From: Eubacteriaceae bacterium
GTDB lineage: Bacteria > Bacillota > Clostridia > Lachnospirales > Lachnospiraceae
Direction: 5' to 3'
NCBI GenBank assembly: GCA_910574915.1
Contig: CAJTCR010000059.1
Span: 1-32,312 of the forward strand
Length of the DNA: 32,312 nucleotides
The notes under the pieces were generated by a model. It ran no database searches. It was not told the origin of the DNA and saw nothing but the letters and a program-made list of their open reading frames with translations. The translations under genes and the position numbers were made by a program. This document shows, in pieces, positions 1 through 7,344 of the stretch. The stretch's first letter is position 1. Each line of letters starts with the position of its first letter.

Positions 1-2
1 GT

Positions 3-101
3 TTCGTAGAATCCCTCGAAACTGTAAAAAAAGCGCAGTCATTTATTAAAATAATAGAGGGCTACGTTTTATCAGGGTTCAAAAAAATCAAAAAGTTGTA
101 A
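3..101 (+). pseudogene. C-terminal end of an unidentified protein
   Basis: An open frame enters from the left edge and stops at TAA 99-101. The visible 32 residues are lysine-rich and helical-looking, ending KKIKKL. I do not recognise the family. It may be the true end of a gene starting outside the window or another remnant. No gene is visible between it and the transposase stub at 173. Confidence 0.3.
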
Positions 102-172
102 ACTGGTGGTATTATCTTTAATAACCGCAAAATCCCTTATCAAGTTCTCCAGTATTTCATTTATTTTAATTA

Positions 173-319
173 CTATTTGGATACGCCATACTCTGCGGTG
201 ATGCTTTTGTAGATTCGACATTCTTCCTCATAGAGACGGACAATCTTCTTTTTAAATTTGGGTATGTAGTTTGGAGCATAATGAGTACCTCTTTTCTTAC
301 GATTTTGATTATATCTCAT
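173..319 (-). pseudogene. IS3-family OrfA transposase N-terminal stub
   Basis: The minus strand encodes 48 residues from ATG at 319 to TAG at 173. They contain the start of an IS3-type OrfA helix-turn-helix: basic YNQNRKKRG, then KKKIVRLYEEE and the second helix ITAEYGVSK. IS3 OrfA proteins normally continue for about 50 more residues and are followed by an OrfB integrase. Here the frame stops right after the first recognition helix and no integrase follows, so this is a dead fragment. Family assignment is from the motif pattern only. Confidence 0.6.
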
Positions 320-401
320 TAGCTACTCTCATTACAACTTTAGTATCGCACTTTAATTCCCGCTGCCAGGTGAAACCGAGCTTTCTTGGTACGCGAATGC
401 C

Positions 402-668
402 TTAACTACCCCGTTTCATGCCCTGAAACAAGAAAGACACCAACCTCATTTTCCTTGTATATTTTAAACCGGAATATTCATCCGGTAAGTCTTTTCCCAA
501 ATAAATAATGTCGCCGGTCTCCGCTATTTCCACCAATTCCCCGACAAAACGTTCCAGATACTTCTCCACCTCATTCCAGTCGATATTCTGTTTGCCTGAA
601 AAAATAATGTCCGGCAGAATAACAACCTGATTGCCATTTTCATCCAGTGCGGTTTCTAGTGTTTCCAT
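402..668 (-). CDS. Truncated conserved hypothetical protein of mobile elements
   Basis: The start is ATG at 668, with GGAGG nine bases upstream; an upstream in-frame start at 716 lacks a ribosome binding site. The protein opens METLETALDENGNQVVILPD and includes a patch GKDLPDEYSGLKYTRK. I associate this pattern with a hypothetical protein common in Clostridia conjugative elements, which is longer. Here the last ten residues (FLFQGMKRGS) look like read-through of unrelated sequence, so the C-terminal half is probably missing. No function is known to me. It sits among other element debris. Confidence 0.5.
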   Translation of the reverse strand: METLETALDENGNQVVILPDIIFSGKQNIDWNEVEKYLERFVGELVEIAETGDIIYLGKDLPDEYSGLKYTRKMRLVSFLFQGMKRGS

Positions 669-770
669 AATATTCCTCCCCCGTGTTGAAACCATTGTAA
701 CACGCACAGATATCAATACACAACTGGAAATTATTTTTATTCATACCGCCTGTGTATCTCCACAAATAAA

Positions 771-992
771 TGTCCCAAAAACCACAATACACTTGCTATT
801 GCCAATGAACTGAACGCATTAGGATACCTGTACCCGCCGGAAAATGAAATATTTGTTAATGATATTCCCATGTTAAAACGGTTACAGAATGTCCTTATGC
901 GGAATAACATTTTATACCTCTCACAGTTATCAATACATCCCAGAGAGGAAATATTGAAGTTCCGTAATATGGGCGAGGGTACAACAGAATAA
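771..992 (+). pseudogene. Remnant with RNA polymerase alpha-CTD-like helix-hairpin-helix
   Basis: An open frame without a credible start runs to TAA at 990-992. Residues read LANELNALGYLYPPENEIFVND, then RLQNVLMRNNILYLSQL, then HPREEILKFRNMGEGTTE. The last part matches the alpha C-terminal-domain pattern (N-I-x-x-L-x-x-L ... EELL-IRN-G-K/E). Free-standing alpha-CTD-like proteins occur in Clostridia mobile elements. This copy has lost its 5' end and stops within the last helix. The call is inference from motif shape. Confidence 0.4.
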
Positions 993-1199
993 ACGCATGA
1001 ATGAAAATATAGCAAATTTACTCTGAATATTTGACAAAAATGTGTGAACATATATTTGCTATTACTGACTAAAATGCCAATAAAGGATACTATTTAAGTG
1101 AGAAAATCAATATTTCGTCAAACTGTTAATATGAAATTTCACAATAAAATGGCCTTTTCAGCCCATATTTCTATTCGTGCGTTTATTCTGGAGGGTACA

Positions 1200-1502
1200 A
1201 TGCCGGAACTTGACAGCATATGCCAGAAGTATGGCATTCAAATACGCTCTCTTGCTTCTATCAGGGAGGCATTTGACAGTTGCCATTTTCCCGCAATGTT
1301 ACATAACCCATTCTTTCAGGGCAAAATATTCTGCATGGACGACTTTAAGCACAAGACAGCCCATGATTTATATGTCATTTGTCAGCGTAATTATGCTCTG
1401 ACTATGAAAACATACTACACACTAAAGAAAAATGGAGTTATGTTTGAAGATTGGGAGGACATATATCTATTTGAGATTCTTCCGAAGAAAAAACTTCCTT
1501 GA
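1200..1502 (+). CDS. Hypothetical protein, 100 aa
   Basis: I place the start at ATG 1200 because GGAGGG lies five bases upstream; the frame is open from 1098 but no ribosome binding site supports a longer form. The product opens MPELDSICQKYGIQ and ends FEILPKKKLP. It is rich in aromatic and charged residues, has no membrane segment and no motif I recognise. It is followed by a strong bidirectional terminator at 1632. Neighbours are element debris and an XRE repressor, so an accessory or mobile origin is likely. Confidence 0.45.
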   Translation: MPELDSICQKYGIQIRSLASIREAFDSCHFPAMLHNPFFQGKIFCMDDFKHKTAHDLYVICQRNYALTMKTYYTLKKNGVMFEDWEDIYLFEILPKKKLP

Positions 1503-1631
1503 TATGGCAGAAATACGAAATTTCCACAGTGTCGCAATTTTCTGATTATAACAAGGAACAAACTTAAAGAAATGACTTCTTTATCTCCTAAACTTCTGGA
1601 TACCATAGGACAATGCTGACAGATACCTAAC

Positions 1632-1673
1632 AAAAAGGCAAGTAAGCTGATGAATTGCTTTACTTGCCTTTTT
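1632..1673. terminator. Bidirectional rho-independent terminator
   Basis: Perfect 14-bp stem AAAAAGGCAAGTAA (1632-1645) pairs with 1660-1673 across a 14-base loop. It has A runs on one side and T runs on the other, so it can end transcription from the 1200-1502 gene and from the convergent XRE gene, whose stop codon at 1672 overlaps the stem. Confidence 0.85.
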
Positions 1674-1923
1674 ATTTTTCACTATCCGGTAACAACCCAA
1701 TAAAAAATTCCGAAAAATCTACGTTATAGATTTGTTTTAAGGCGAGAAAGTCGCTAATCCGTATATTCCGAGTGCCAGTTTCGATTTTCGAATAAGTGCT
1801 GCGTGACATATTGCTGCCCATAAGGTGTAATTTAATTACCAATCTATATTGTGAATATCCATGCTGTTCACGCAGGCTCCGTAAGTTCTTACCGATATTT
1901 ACATCTTGTATAAACCATTGCAT
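1672..1923 (-). CDS. XRE-family helix-turn-helix regulator
   Basis: An 83-residue single-domain repressor. It shows the usual XRE layout: IGKNLRSLREQHGYSQYRL (helices 1-2), SRSTYSKIETGTRNIRISDF (recognition helix and the following helix), then LKQIYNVDFSEFF. It starts at ATG 1923 with AAGAGGATATT before it. The loop between helices 2 and 3 (VIKLHLMGSNM) is a few residues longer than typical, a variant seen in phage and element regulators. A perfect palindrome just upstream (1939-1956) is the likely operator, so the gene is probably autoregulated. No target operon is obvious nearby. Confidence 0.85.
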   Translation of the reverse strand: MQWFIQDVNIGKNLRSLREQHGYSQYRLVIKLHLMGSNMSRSTYSKIETGTRNIRISDFLALKQIYNVDFSEFFIGLLPDSEK

Positions 1924-1938
1924 AATATCCTCTTTTCC

Positions 1939-1956
1939 TGCGACTAATTAGTCGCA
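1939..1956. promoter_or_regulatory. Perfect 18-bp palindrome, probable XRE operator
   Basis: TGCGACTAATTAGTCGCA reads identically on both strands and ends 16 bases upstream of the XRE start codon. XRE repressors bind such palindromes as dimers. A second, spaced inverted repeat lies just beyond it (1968-1993). Confidence 0.6.
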
Positions 1957-1967
1957 TTTTTATCTTG

Positions 1968-1993
1968 ATTGTAGCAAAATGAAATACTACAAT
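1968..1993. repeat. Spaced inverted repeat upstream of the XRE gene
   Basis: ATTGTAG (1968-1974) and CTACAAT (1987-1993) form an exact inverted repeat with a 12-base spacer. It lies in the control region of the XRE gene and could be a second regulator site. Function is inferred from position only. Confidence 0.35.
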
Positions 1994-2341
1994 TGTGACT
2001 GTAGAGGCGCAACTGAATTTTTTTCTTTAAATGTTAAATCTGTGGCACAAAAGGGAGGATTTCAGTCGGTAGTAATAACCTTCATTCCTGCTATCTTCAA
2101 ACACAGGGGAAACCTCGCTCTTTGAGGTTTGCCACCGCATAAGGCGGGGAAACCAGCACAGTCCATCCATGATGATTTCCTTAAATGAATTAAGTAGCTC
2201 CCCAAGTGCGGTTAGCAAGCCACGAAAGCTGTTTCCTGTCTCTATATCCGCTCCCATGGTTCGCAAATTCCTCAATCAGCGGCGCAAAGGGTAGATATGA
2301 CTGTATAAACTGTTTTATCTGCCTGAGCGCTTTTAGGAAGA
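1994..2341. other. No supportable gene
   Basis: About 350 bases without a convincing gene. An 82-codon minus-strand frame exists (2027-2275), but a competing frame in the same stretch also looks coding in short pieces and neither has a ribosome binding site. The stretch is probably decayed element sequence. Confidence 0.4.
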
Positions 2342-2464
2342 TATTGGAACTGTGAACTACCCATTGTCTAAAGCCAATGGGCTTCCTGCTTCATAGGCCT
2401 CGCAACCTACTATCTCCACAGGCGTTAATTCGGGCTGCACCGTCCCTATTTATATTTTATTATC
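2342..2464 (-). ncRNA. IS200/IS605 right end with omega-RNA-like segment
   Basis: Directly downstream of the tnpB stop on the minus strand is the segment containing AACGCCTGTGGAGATAG and ATGAAGCAGGAAGCCC, followed by a hairpin (CCCATTG 2360-2366 with CAATGGG 2375-2381) and GGGTAGTTCAC. This is the usual layout of the tnpB 3' end, where the omega-RNA scaffold and the transposon right-end hairpin overlap. The body of tnpB is gone, so activity is doubtful. Confidence 0.5.
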
Positions 2465-2638
2465 TTATGCTATTTGCCGTAATCCTTCTGCTAAAATATT
2501 TTTTGCAGCATTAACATCCCTGTCATGTTTTGCCCCACAAATTGGACATATCCATTCCCTTACGAATAAATTTTTTGTATCGACATTTTGATACCCACAA
2601 CCAGAACACAACTGGCTGCTGGCATAAAATTGTACCGT
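2465..2638 (-). pseudogene. tnpB: IS605-family TnpB C-terminal fragment
   Basis: The minus strand encodes the TnpB zinc ribbon and tail: FYASSQLCSGCGYQN, VREWICPICGAKHDRD and NAAKNILAEGLRQIA, ending at TAA 2465. The two CxxC pairs and the DRDVNAAKNI motif, which carries the last RuvC aspartate of the TnpB nuclease family, are all visible. Only about 55 of roughly 370-400 residues remain. The 5' side runs straight into an unrelated methyltransferase fragment, with the junction near 2640. This marks a deletion or a fossil insertion. Confidence 0.8.
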
Positions 2639-2639
2639 A

Positions 2640-2801
2640 TAATTTAAGCAGCCATTTCTCCTCCGTACCTTTCATCAGAACAGTCATAAAGGAACAATAA
2701 AAAAAGAAAAATGGCAGGAAAAATAAATTACCGGAAATCATCAGCGCGCCCGTGCAGAAAAACATAAATGCTGAATAAATAGGATTGCGGCATAGTGAAT
2801 A
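2640..2801 (-). pseudogene. Isoprenylcysteine carboxyl methyltransferase-family fragment
   Basis: About 54 residues: CRNPIYSAFMFFCTGALMISG, a hydrophobic stretch, then LMKGTEEKWLLKLYG. The RNPIYSA motif, the membrane span and the EEKWL..LYG motif are the conserved core of bacterial ICMT-like membrane methyltransferases. The N-terminal membrane segments and the C-terminal YxxYC..V.R tail are missing. The 3' end is fused to the TnpB fragment. Confidence 0.6.
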
Positions 2802-2803
2802 TC

Positions 2804-2839
2804 AAAAAAGCGCAAACCCATCATCTGGATTTACGCTTT
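2804..2839 (-). terminator. Rho-independent terminator after the methyltransferase gene
   Basis: On the minus strand an imperfect stem AAAGCGTAAATCC / GGGTTTGCGCTTT is followed by TTTTTT. It lies 60 bases downstream of the stop of the 2900-3748 gene and ends that transcription unit. Confidence 0.7.
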
Positions 2840-2899
2840 CTGCCACTCGACGGTATTATTATATTTGCATTTTTGTATTTTGTCAAAGGGGAATTTTCA

Positions 2900-3748
2900 T
2901 CATCCTATTTTCTTTGCCTTTCCCGCGATTTTCCGCTTTATCCTCTGCCACCTGTAAACCGCCAGCCTGTTATTCAGCTTTCCTGCAATGACGCTTCCGA
3001 TTTTCCCAATCAGCGAATATTTTTTCATTTCTTCCCAAAAACTGCGCTCGTTTATCAGCGTGAGCTTTGCATCAAGAGGGAGCAGATCCCTGCCCGTCAC
3101 GGTTCCCCATCCGAATTTCGCGTTAGTGTTTTTTACCGTGTCATGCCTCTTCTCGTTCATCATTTTGGGGTGCATCAGCTCCGCAAGAAGAAATCCCCTG
3201 TCAAACGAGCCCGTAAGACTGTTCAGCAAAGTTTTTACCTGCTCTCTTGAAAAATACATCAGCAAGCCCTCGGCAATCACAATGGCCATATCACTTTTGA
3301 GGATACCGTCAGCCCAATTCGGTTTAAGAATATCCGCTGCCAGCATATGCTCCCGCTCTGTTTCATGGAAAAACTTTTTCCTTATTTCAATCAAATCCGC
3401 CAAATCAACGTTAAACCACTGGATTTTTCCGTTATCCACGCGGGTAAAGCGGTCATCAAGCCCGCAGCCGATATTGATGCAGACCGCATCGGGATATTTC
3501 CAGAGCAGCTTTTTCACCGTCTCGTCAAACAAAATCGTCCTGGCGATAACGCCCTCATGGGAAAAGAACTGATCCAGCTTTTCAGTGTCAACAGCAAGTT
3601 CCCTGATAATTTCAACTGCCTTGTCATCGTGTATTCGCGCCGTCTTCCTTTCCGTTTCATTTGCCCTGATTGCTAACGGTATGAGTGCAGTTTCCTGAAC
3701 ATCTCCCAGATGCTGTTTCGTATCCGTATTTTTCATGTTAATATCCAT
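2900..3748 (-). CDS. Leucine carboxyl methyltransferase-family (TcmP-like) SAM methyltransferase
   Basis: About 282 residues. The SAM-binding motif I is INIGCGLDDRF, followed by the acidic post-I motif WFNVDLADLIEIRKKFF typical of the LCM/Ppm1/TcmP superfamily. Later IVIAEGLLMYFSREQVK matches the E-G-L-L-M-Y-L motif of the same family. Members methylate small-molecule or protein carboxyl or hydroxyl groups; the substrate cannot be read here. I use ATG 3748 (MDINMKN); ATG 3736 is an alternative and the region GAGAGAGAGGA serves either poorly. It is followed by a terminator. The gene is intact, unlike its upstream neighbours. Confidence 0.8.
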   Translation of the reverse strand: MDINMKNTDTKQHLGDVQETALIPLAIRANETERKTARIHDDKAVEIIRELAVDTEKLDQFFSHEGVIARTILFDETVKKLLWKYPDAVCINIGCGLDDRFTRVDNGKIQWFNVDLADLIEIRKKFFHETEREHMLAADILKPNWADGILKSDMAIVIAEGLLMYFSREQVKTLLNSLTGSFDRGFLLAELMHPKMMNEKRHDTVKNTNAKFGWGTVTGRDLLPLDAKLTLINERSFWEEMKKYSLIGKIGSVIAGKLNNRLAVYRWQRIKRKIAGKAKKIG

Positions 3749-3845
3749 TCCTCTCTCTCTGCCTGCTCTCCTGTCCCACATCCCGTTTCCGGCACAAATT
3801 CCACGCCAGCATAATTCCGAACTAGATAATCATGCTCTCGCTCCT

Positions 3846-4413
3846 TTATTTCAAATACCGCCCGGCATCCCGCTCCAGCGTCTGCCAAACGGGATATATT
3901 GCTCCGGCCTCGTCAAAGAATGTCTTCATATCCCGGTTCAGGGCGCTCATTTCTTCGACGGCATTCATGGCGTGGTCGCTGGCACAAATCTTTCCCAGAC
4001 CAGTGGCACACATAATCCAGACTGTGCCCCGCAGACAGCGCAAAGGCAAACATTATATTTTTCTCTGGGAAAAGCGAGGCATAGTAGACGGGGCGGGCAT
4101 TGTTACCCAAAAGCACGATATTCTTTGTTCCGTTTGCCCGCAAATCTTCCATCACGCCGTCCAGTTGTGTGTAGCGCACCACAACAAAAATGACATCGTA
4201 ACAATCCTCTGGTTCAAGCTGTGTGATAACCGGGACGCGGCTTACGCTCTCCCGCAGATGAAAGGTCTTTTTCATATGTAAGCCGTTTTGCTTTAACTGT
4301 TCTGCCCAGGCGCCCCTGGCTAACAGGGTTACGTCCTTTTTTGCATGGTACAGGTTATTTGCCAGATTGCAGCCCAGTACGCCCGCACCGTAAACTAAAA
4401 TCCGCATATTCAC
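3846..4413 (-). pseudogene. Ketopantoate reductase (PanE/ApbA)-like, frameshifted and shortened
   Basis: The N-terminal Rossmann domain is clear: MRILVYGAGVLGCNLANNL, then VTLLARG and YDVIFVVVRYTQ. After FAFALSAG the frame shifts by one base within a GGGG run. The other frame continues with TVWIMCATGLGKICASD and a C-terminal piece EEMSALNRDMKTFFDEAGAIYPVW. The family usually has about 300 residues; here the two pieces add to about 190, so there is also an internal deletion in the dimerisation domain. The start codon overlaps the stop of the upstream membrane-protein gene (ATGA). Catalysis is unlikely. Confidence 0.7.
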
Positions 4414-4919
4414 TCCTCCTGATCAATTTTATCGTCTTTCGTTTTACTTTTTTTCAGCACCATCAGTTTATTAGAAATATTTCTTACTGCCAGTACTGTC
4501 ACCGATTTTCGGAAACCACGGGATGCACCCTCCATATGTTCTGTCCCGGGGAGGCGGATCCTCTTGATATTCGCAAAAAGAATCCAGTCCAGAAAACAGG
4601 TGTCAAAAACAGCAAGAACGACCATATATCCGTAAGCGGCAAGCAGCCCCTGGACGAACGTTTCCGCTCCAGCTTTATGCGCCATCCATGCGAACAGAAA
4701 TAGTACTACAAGCAATGCCGCAATCTTCTTGACCGCCATAATCTTAGACAGCGTTTTTTTCGTTGCTTCCCTGTTCTGCGAACGGTAATATTCTTCCTGG
4801 ATTTCGGGAGGATAATCGCTGATAAAGGTCAGGGAACTGGTAAACAGCATCCCGAATACCAAAATACCAAATAACACCGCCATCATTATGCACTCAATGA
4901 TGAAAACTGATATGTTCAT
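4410..4919 (-). CDS. Hypothetical membrane protein, four predicted spans
   Basis: 169 residues with hydrophobic segments near 6-30, 66-84, 88-110 and a weaker one near 105-118. A polar loop (DYPPEIQEEYYRSQNREATKK) follows the first span and the tail is basic (LKKSKTKDD). No enzyme motif is visible. It is coupled on both sides: its ATG overlaps the stop of the ATC-hydrolase fragment (ATGA) and its stop overlaps the start of the ketopantoate reductase-like gene. These overlaps show the three were an operon. I do not recognise the family. Confidence 0.65.
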   Translation of the reverse strand: MNISVFIIECIMMAVLFGILVFGMLFTSSLTFISDYPPEIQEEYYRSQNREATKKTLSKIMAVKKIAALLVVLFLFAWMAHKAGAETFVQGLLAAYGYMVVLAVFDTCFLDWILFANIKRIRLPGTEHMEGASRGFRKSVTVLAVRNISNKLMVLKKSKTKDDKIDQEE

Positions 4920-5170
4920 TTTCTTTTCCTTCCATTTCCCTTCCGCTTCTTTTTATATCCGCAGTCGCAGTACGGACCGCCCGAAGCCAGTGTATACTCC
5001 CGGAAAAAATCCGAGGTACCGCCCGCCTCGGCCATTGTATAATCCAGACGGCACATGGCAGGGACAAGATCATAAAGCCCCAGCTCCCGCATCAGGGTAC
5101 AGATACCACAGGCGGTAAAGCGCACTTCATAGCCGCTGCCGTCTGGGTAAGGAAGAAACTCCAATTTCCT
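4916..5170 (-). pseudogene. L-2-amino-thiazoline-4-carboxylic acid hydrolase-family C-terminus
   Basis: The frame gives KLEFLPYPDGSGYEVRFTAC, CGICTLMRELGLYDLVPAMC, RLDYTMAEAGG and SGGPYCDCGYKKK. The two Cys-containing motifs and the C-x-C-x-x-K tail are characteristic of the ATC hydrolase family. The N-terminal half (the usual protein is about 200 residues) is replaced by an alpha/beta hydrolase fragment in another frame, with the junction near 5165. The stop overlaps the start of the next gene. Confidence 0.6.
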
Positions 5171-5589
5171 GCCCCATACCGTTCTATCATCTGCCGGTAG
5201 CACTCAAAAGCCATATTATAGCTTTCTGTAATACAATAGTCTGTGCAGAGGAGGTAATACGAGAACCATACATCACAGCCCGTTTCCTTTGCAAGCTTCC
5301 CCACAACGCTTACATCGCCCTTGTCGCTTCCGAGCATCATCCCGCCGCCAAAGAAATACAGGATTGCCCTTTTAGCCTTCTGTCTGTTATTTTGGATGAC
5401 TAAACAATGATATTTACTGAAAATAATATGGTCAAAATAAAACGCTTTTTGTCCTTCTGCATATAAAAACCTCTGGATTGATTCATCTTGTGAACTATAC
5501 GGAGAAACTTATCCTCCTCATACCGATAGACCTTCTTCATTCCGCTTAACTTCATTCCCAAATAAAAAAAGAGATACCCGTATGCTCAT
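5165..5589 (-). pseudogene. Alpha/beta hydrolase N-terminal fragment, frameshifted
   Basis: From ATG 5589 the reading frame must shift at least twice to follow the family pattern: MKLSGMKKVYRYEEDKFL, then FLYAEGQKAFYFDHIIFSKY, then KRAILYFFGGGMMLGSDKGD and CDVWFSYYLLCTDYCITESY. FFGGGMMLGS corresponds to the oxyanion HGGG motif of lipase-like hydrolases and is followed by the usual strand and helix. The fragment ends at QMIERYGA, just before the nucleophile elbow, where it joins the ATC-hydrolase tail. Confidence 0.55.
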
Positions 5590-5658
5590 GGTTTCCCTGC
5601 CTTTCCTGTTCCAATCCCTATGTCAAAGCACATTCCGCACTGTTTACTGACACCTTTT

Positions 5659-6214
5659 CTACTTCGACCGCGCTATCTTTGATACTCTGCCCACCCACTG
5701 ATCCGAATAACAGACGAGCAGCTCCTCGTGCCGCAGATTATCCTTATAAATCTTTGGGGAACCAAAATACTTATGATACCGTTTCAGGTATTTCTTCCCC
5801 ATTTTCGCCGCATAGAAAATATATATCTTTGTACCATGTGTATCCATTTTGTACGGCAGGCGCGTAACAAGGTCGCTGTAAAACTGGTTGGCAATGCTTT
5901 CCTTGGTAACAAAACGCATTCTTGTGCTTCCCGCACCGAACATTTTCATCATGCTTTTCATATACCCGTCTGCACCCGCCATTTTCCTGTCCATGATTTT
6001 TCACAATATGCCGTGCATTCTTCCCGTTGCTAAAAGGGGATAAATCATCTTCACCATCAGCTTCGTTTCAAGCCGCGCCAATATCTCCCCGCAGGTGTCA
6101 AAATCGGAACTGCCGATGACAGCGTGTCTGATCCGTACATTCCCCCGCTCCGCCAGCATGGCGGCGAGTGTGACACCCAGGCTGCCTTTATTCCAGTGCA
6201 AAAAGCCAGTACCA
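5659..6214 (-). pseudogene. Alpha/beta hydrolase C-terminal fragment with an in-frame TGA
   Basis: One frame carries SLGVTLAAMLAERGNVRIRH, AVIGSSDFDTCGEILARLET, then a TGA at 6001, then KIMDRKMAGADGYM and GTKIYIFYAAKMGKKYLKRY with a final RHEELLVCYSDQW. G-x-SLG is consistent with a nucleophile elbow and RHEE with the catalytic histidine region. The 5' side joins a short hydrophobic start (MNMLQGAAVADATAF, ATG 6260, with GGAGG upstream) from another gene, so the N-terminus is lost. The TGA is most simply a nonsense mutation. Confidence 0.55.
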
Positions 6215-6262
6215 GAAAAGCCGTTGCATCTGCAACAGCCGCACCCTGTAACATATTCATTC

Positions 6263-6432
6263 TTATATTCCTCCGGTTCCTTCCGCCACAAGCGTCTTCA
6301 GCGCCTGATAGCTTTCATTGCTGACCGCATGCTCCATCTCACAGGCATCGGACGATGCCGTTTTCTCGTCCACGCCAAGTTCCGTCAAAAGCTGGCAGAA
6401 CGTATTGTGCCGTTCAAATTTTAATTTTCAAT
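6263..6432 (-). pseudogene. DtxR-family regulator C-terminal fragment
   Basis: Residues FERHNTFCQLLTELGVDEKT, ASSDACEMEHAVS and ESYQALK match the metal-binding/dimerisation domain of DtxR/MntR-type regulators. They align with the intact copy at 6906-7298 (ERHTLLTDWLVHLGVDPMIA, GDACKMEHDITPESYEAM). The DNA-binding half is missing. The fragment starts inside the 3' end of the HMA gene (6421-6687), so it reflects a deletion that fused the two. Confidence 0.75.
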
Positions 6433-6687
6433 CTTCTCCCGTCTTGCAAACAGCCCCTTTTTCTCATACGGCGCCCAATTCACGCTCACTACATCATACC
6501 CTGCCTCCGCAATGACTTTAAGAAGCGCCGGTTCGGGTATCTCCCTCTCCGCCAGGATGACGGTTTCTTTCCTTGTGTGCGAACTGGTCACTTTCTTTAC
6601 CGGAAAGGCGTTACGCACCGCCTCGTTAATATGCGCCTCGCACATCCCGCACGCCATACCGTCAATACCCACTGTAATCTTAACCAT
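6421..6687 (-). CDS. Heavy-metal-associated (HMA) domain protein
   Basis: 88 residues starting at ATG 6687, with AGAGGG seven bases upstream. The metal-binding loop is GMACGMCEAH, the GMxCxxCxxH signature that binds Cu(I) or similar soft metals, in a beta-alpha-beta-beta-alpha-beta fold (VKITVGIDG ... VTSSHTRKETVILAE ... VIAEAGYDVVSV). A polar tail with basic residues (YEKKGLFARREKI) follows. In this setting it may deliver metal to the P1B ATPase. It is transcribed away from the DtxR-family gene, with a DtxR-type inverted repeat between them. The 3' end abuts a regulator fragment, but the HMA domain itself is whole. Confidence 0.85.
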   Translation of the reverse strand: MVKITVGIDGMACGMCEAHINEAVRNAFPVKKVTSSHTRKETVILAEREIPEPALLKVIAEAGYDVVSVNWAPYEKKGLFARREKIEN

Positions 6688-6712
6688 AAACAATCCCTCT
6701 CTTTCCTTTCGA

Positions 6713-6728
6713 GTTAGTAAAATCTAAC
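6713..6728. promoter_or_regulatory. DtxR-type inverted repeat upstream of the HMA gene
   Basis: GTTAGTAAAATCTAAC has exact GTTAG/CTAAC arms. The same half-sites recur upstream of feoA (12433-12450). A weaker related element, TTAGGATTAACTTA, occurs at 6853-6866 before the dtxR-like gene. DtxR/IdeR/MntR proteins bind such TTAG-rich palindromes, so this is a likely operator for the regulator encoded at 6906. Confidence 0.55.
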
Positions 6729-6905
6729 CAGTGCTTTTCAAAAATGCGGCACACTCTTCAATGCCGCAAATATTTCCAATTCATTCCTCTGTCATAAAAA
6801 TTTAATGACATCCTTTTTTGCCGTCAGACCTTGCGCCGCCCTCCCCAAAGTGTTAGGATTAACTTATGGGCAGGTTCTAAACCCGGAAAGGAGTATAGTG
6901 ATACC

Positions 6906-7298
6906 ATGAGTTATATCCGACACAAAGCCGAGGAATCTCTTGAGGATTACCTTGAAACAATATTAATCTTAAGCAGCCGCCTCTCCGTGGTGCGCTCCAT
7001 TGATGTGGCGACCGAGCTGGATTTTTCAAAGCCAAGCGTGAGCGTTGCCGTGAAAAACCTGAAAAACCGCGGATACATCACCGTTTCGGAAGAAGGTTTT
7101 CTCCATCTGACGGACGAAGGGCGAAAAATCGCAGAAAGCGTCTATGAACGCCACACCCTGCTGACGGACTGGCTGGTCCATCTTGGCGTTGACCCCATGA
7201 TTGCGGCGGGCGATGCCTGTAAAATGGAGCATGACATCACCCCGGAAAGCTATGAGGCAATGAAAAAATGCATCCTGTCCATTTTGGGGCGGGACTGA
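6906..7298 (+). CDS. DtxR/MntR-family metal-dependent transcriptional regulator
   Basis: 130 residues from ATG 6906; AAAGGAG lies 12 bases upstream. The N-terminal winged helix reads EESLEDYLETILILSSR, VRSIDVATELDFSKPSVSVA, VKNLKNRGYITVSEEGFLHL. The metal-binding domain follows: TDEGRKIAESVYERHTLLTD, LVHLGVDPMIAAGDACKMEH, DITPESYEAM. The conserved E..H and C/M-E-H ligands are present. It lacks the C-terminal SH3-like FeoA domain, so it is the short MntR-like form. It lies between the HMA gene (divergent) and the P1B ATPase (convergent), and it probably represses both the feo operon and the HMA gene when Fe2+ or Mn2+ is bound. Confidence 0.9.
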   Translation: MSYIRHKAEESLEDYLETILILSSRLSVVRSIDVATELDFSKPSVSVAVKNLKNRGYITVSEEGFLHLTDEGRKIAESVYERHTLLTDWLVHLGVDPMIAAGDACKMEHDITPESYEAMKKCILSILGRD

Positions 7299-7344
7299 AA
7301 CGCATCCTTTCTGTTCAGCCGCGCCATTCGCAAAACCGCACCTG

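Noticed and set aside
2027..2275. 82-codon minus-strand open frame as a gene
   Set aside because: It has no ribosome binding site, and a competing frame in the same stretch looks equally plausible; probably decayed sequence.
2988..3572. 194-codon plus-strand open frame
   Set aside because: It is antisense to the intact SAM methyltransferase gene, whose motifs are clear; it has no ribosome binding site and no family pattern.
6001..6003. In-frame TGA in the alpha/beta hydrolase fragment as a possible selenocysteine codon
   Set aside because: The gene is already truncated at its 5' end, the position is not a known catalytic cysteine of the family, and no SECIS-like hairpin is evident just downstream. 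A nonsense mutation is simpler.
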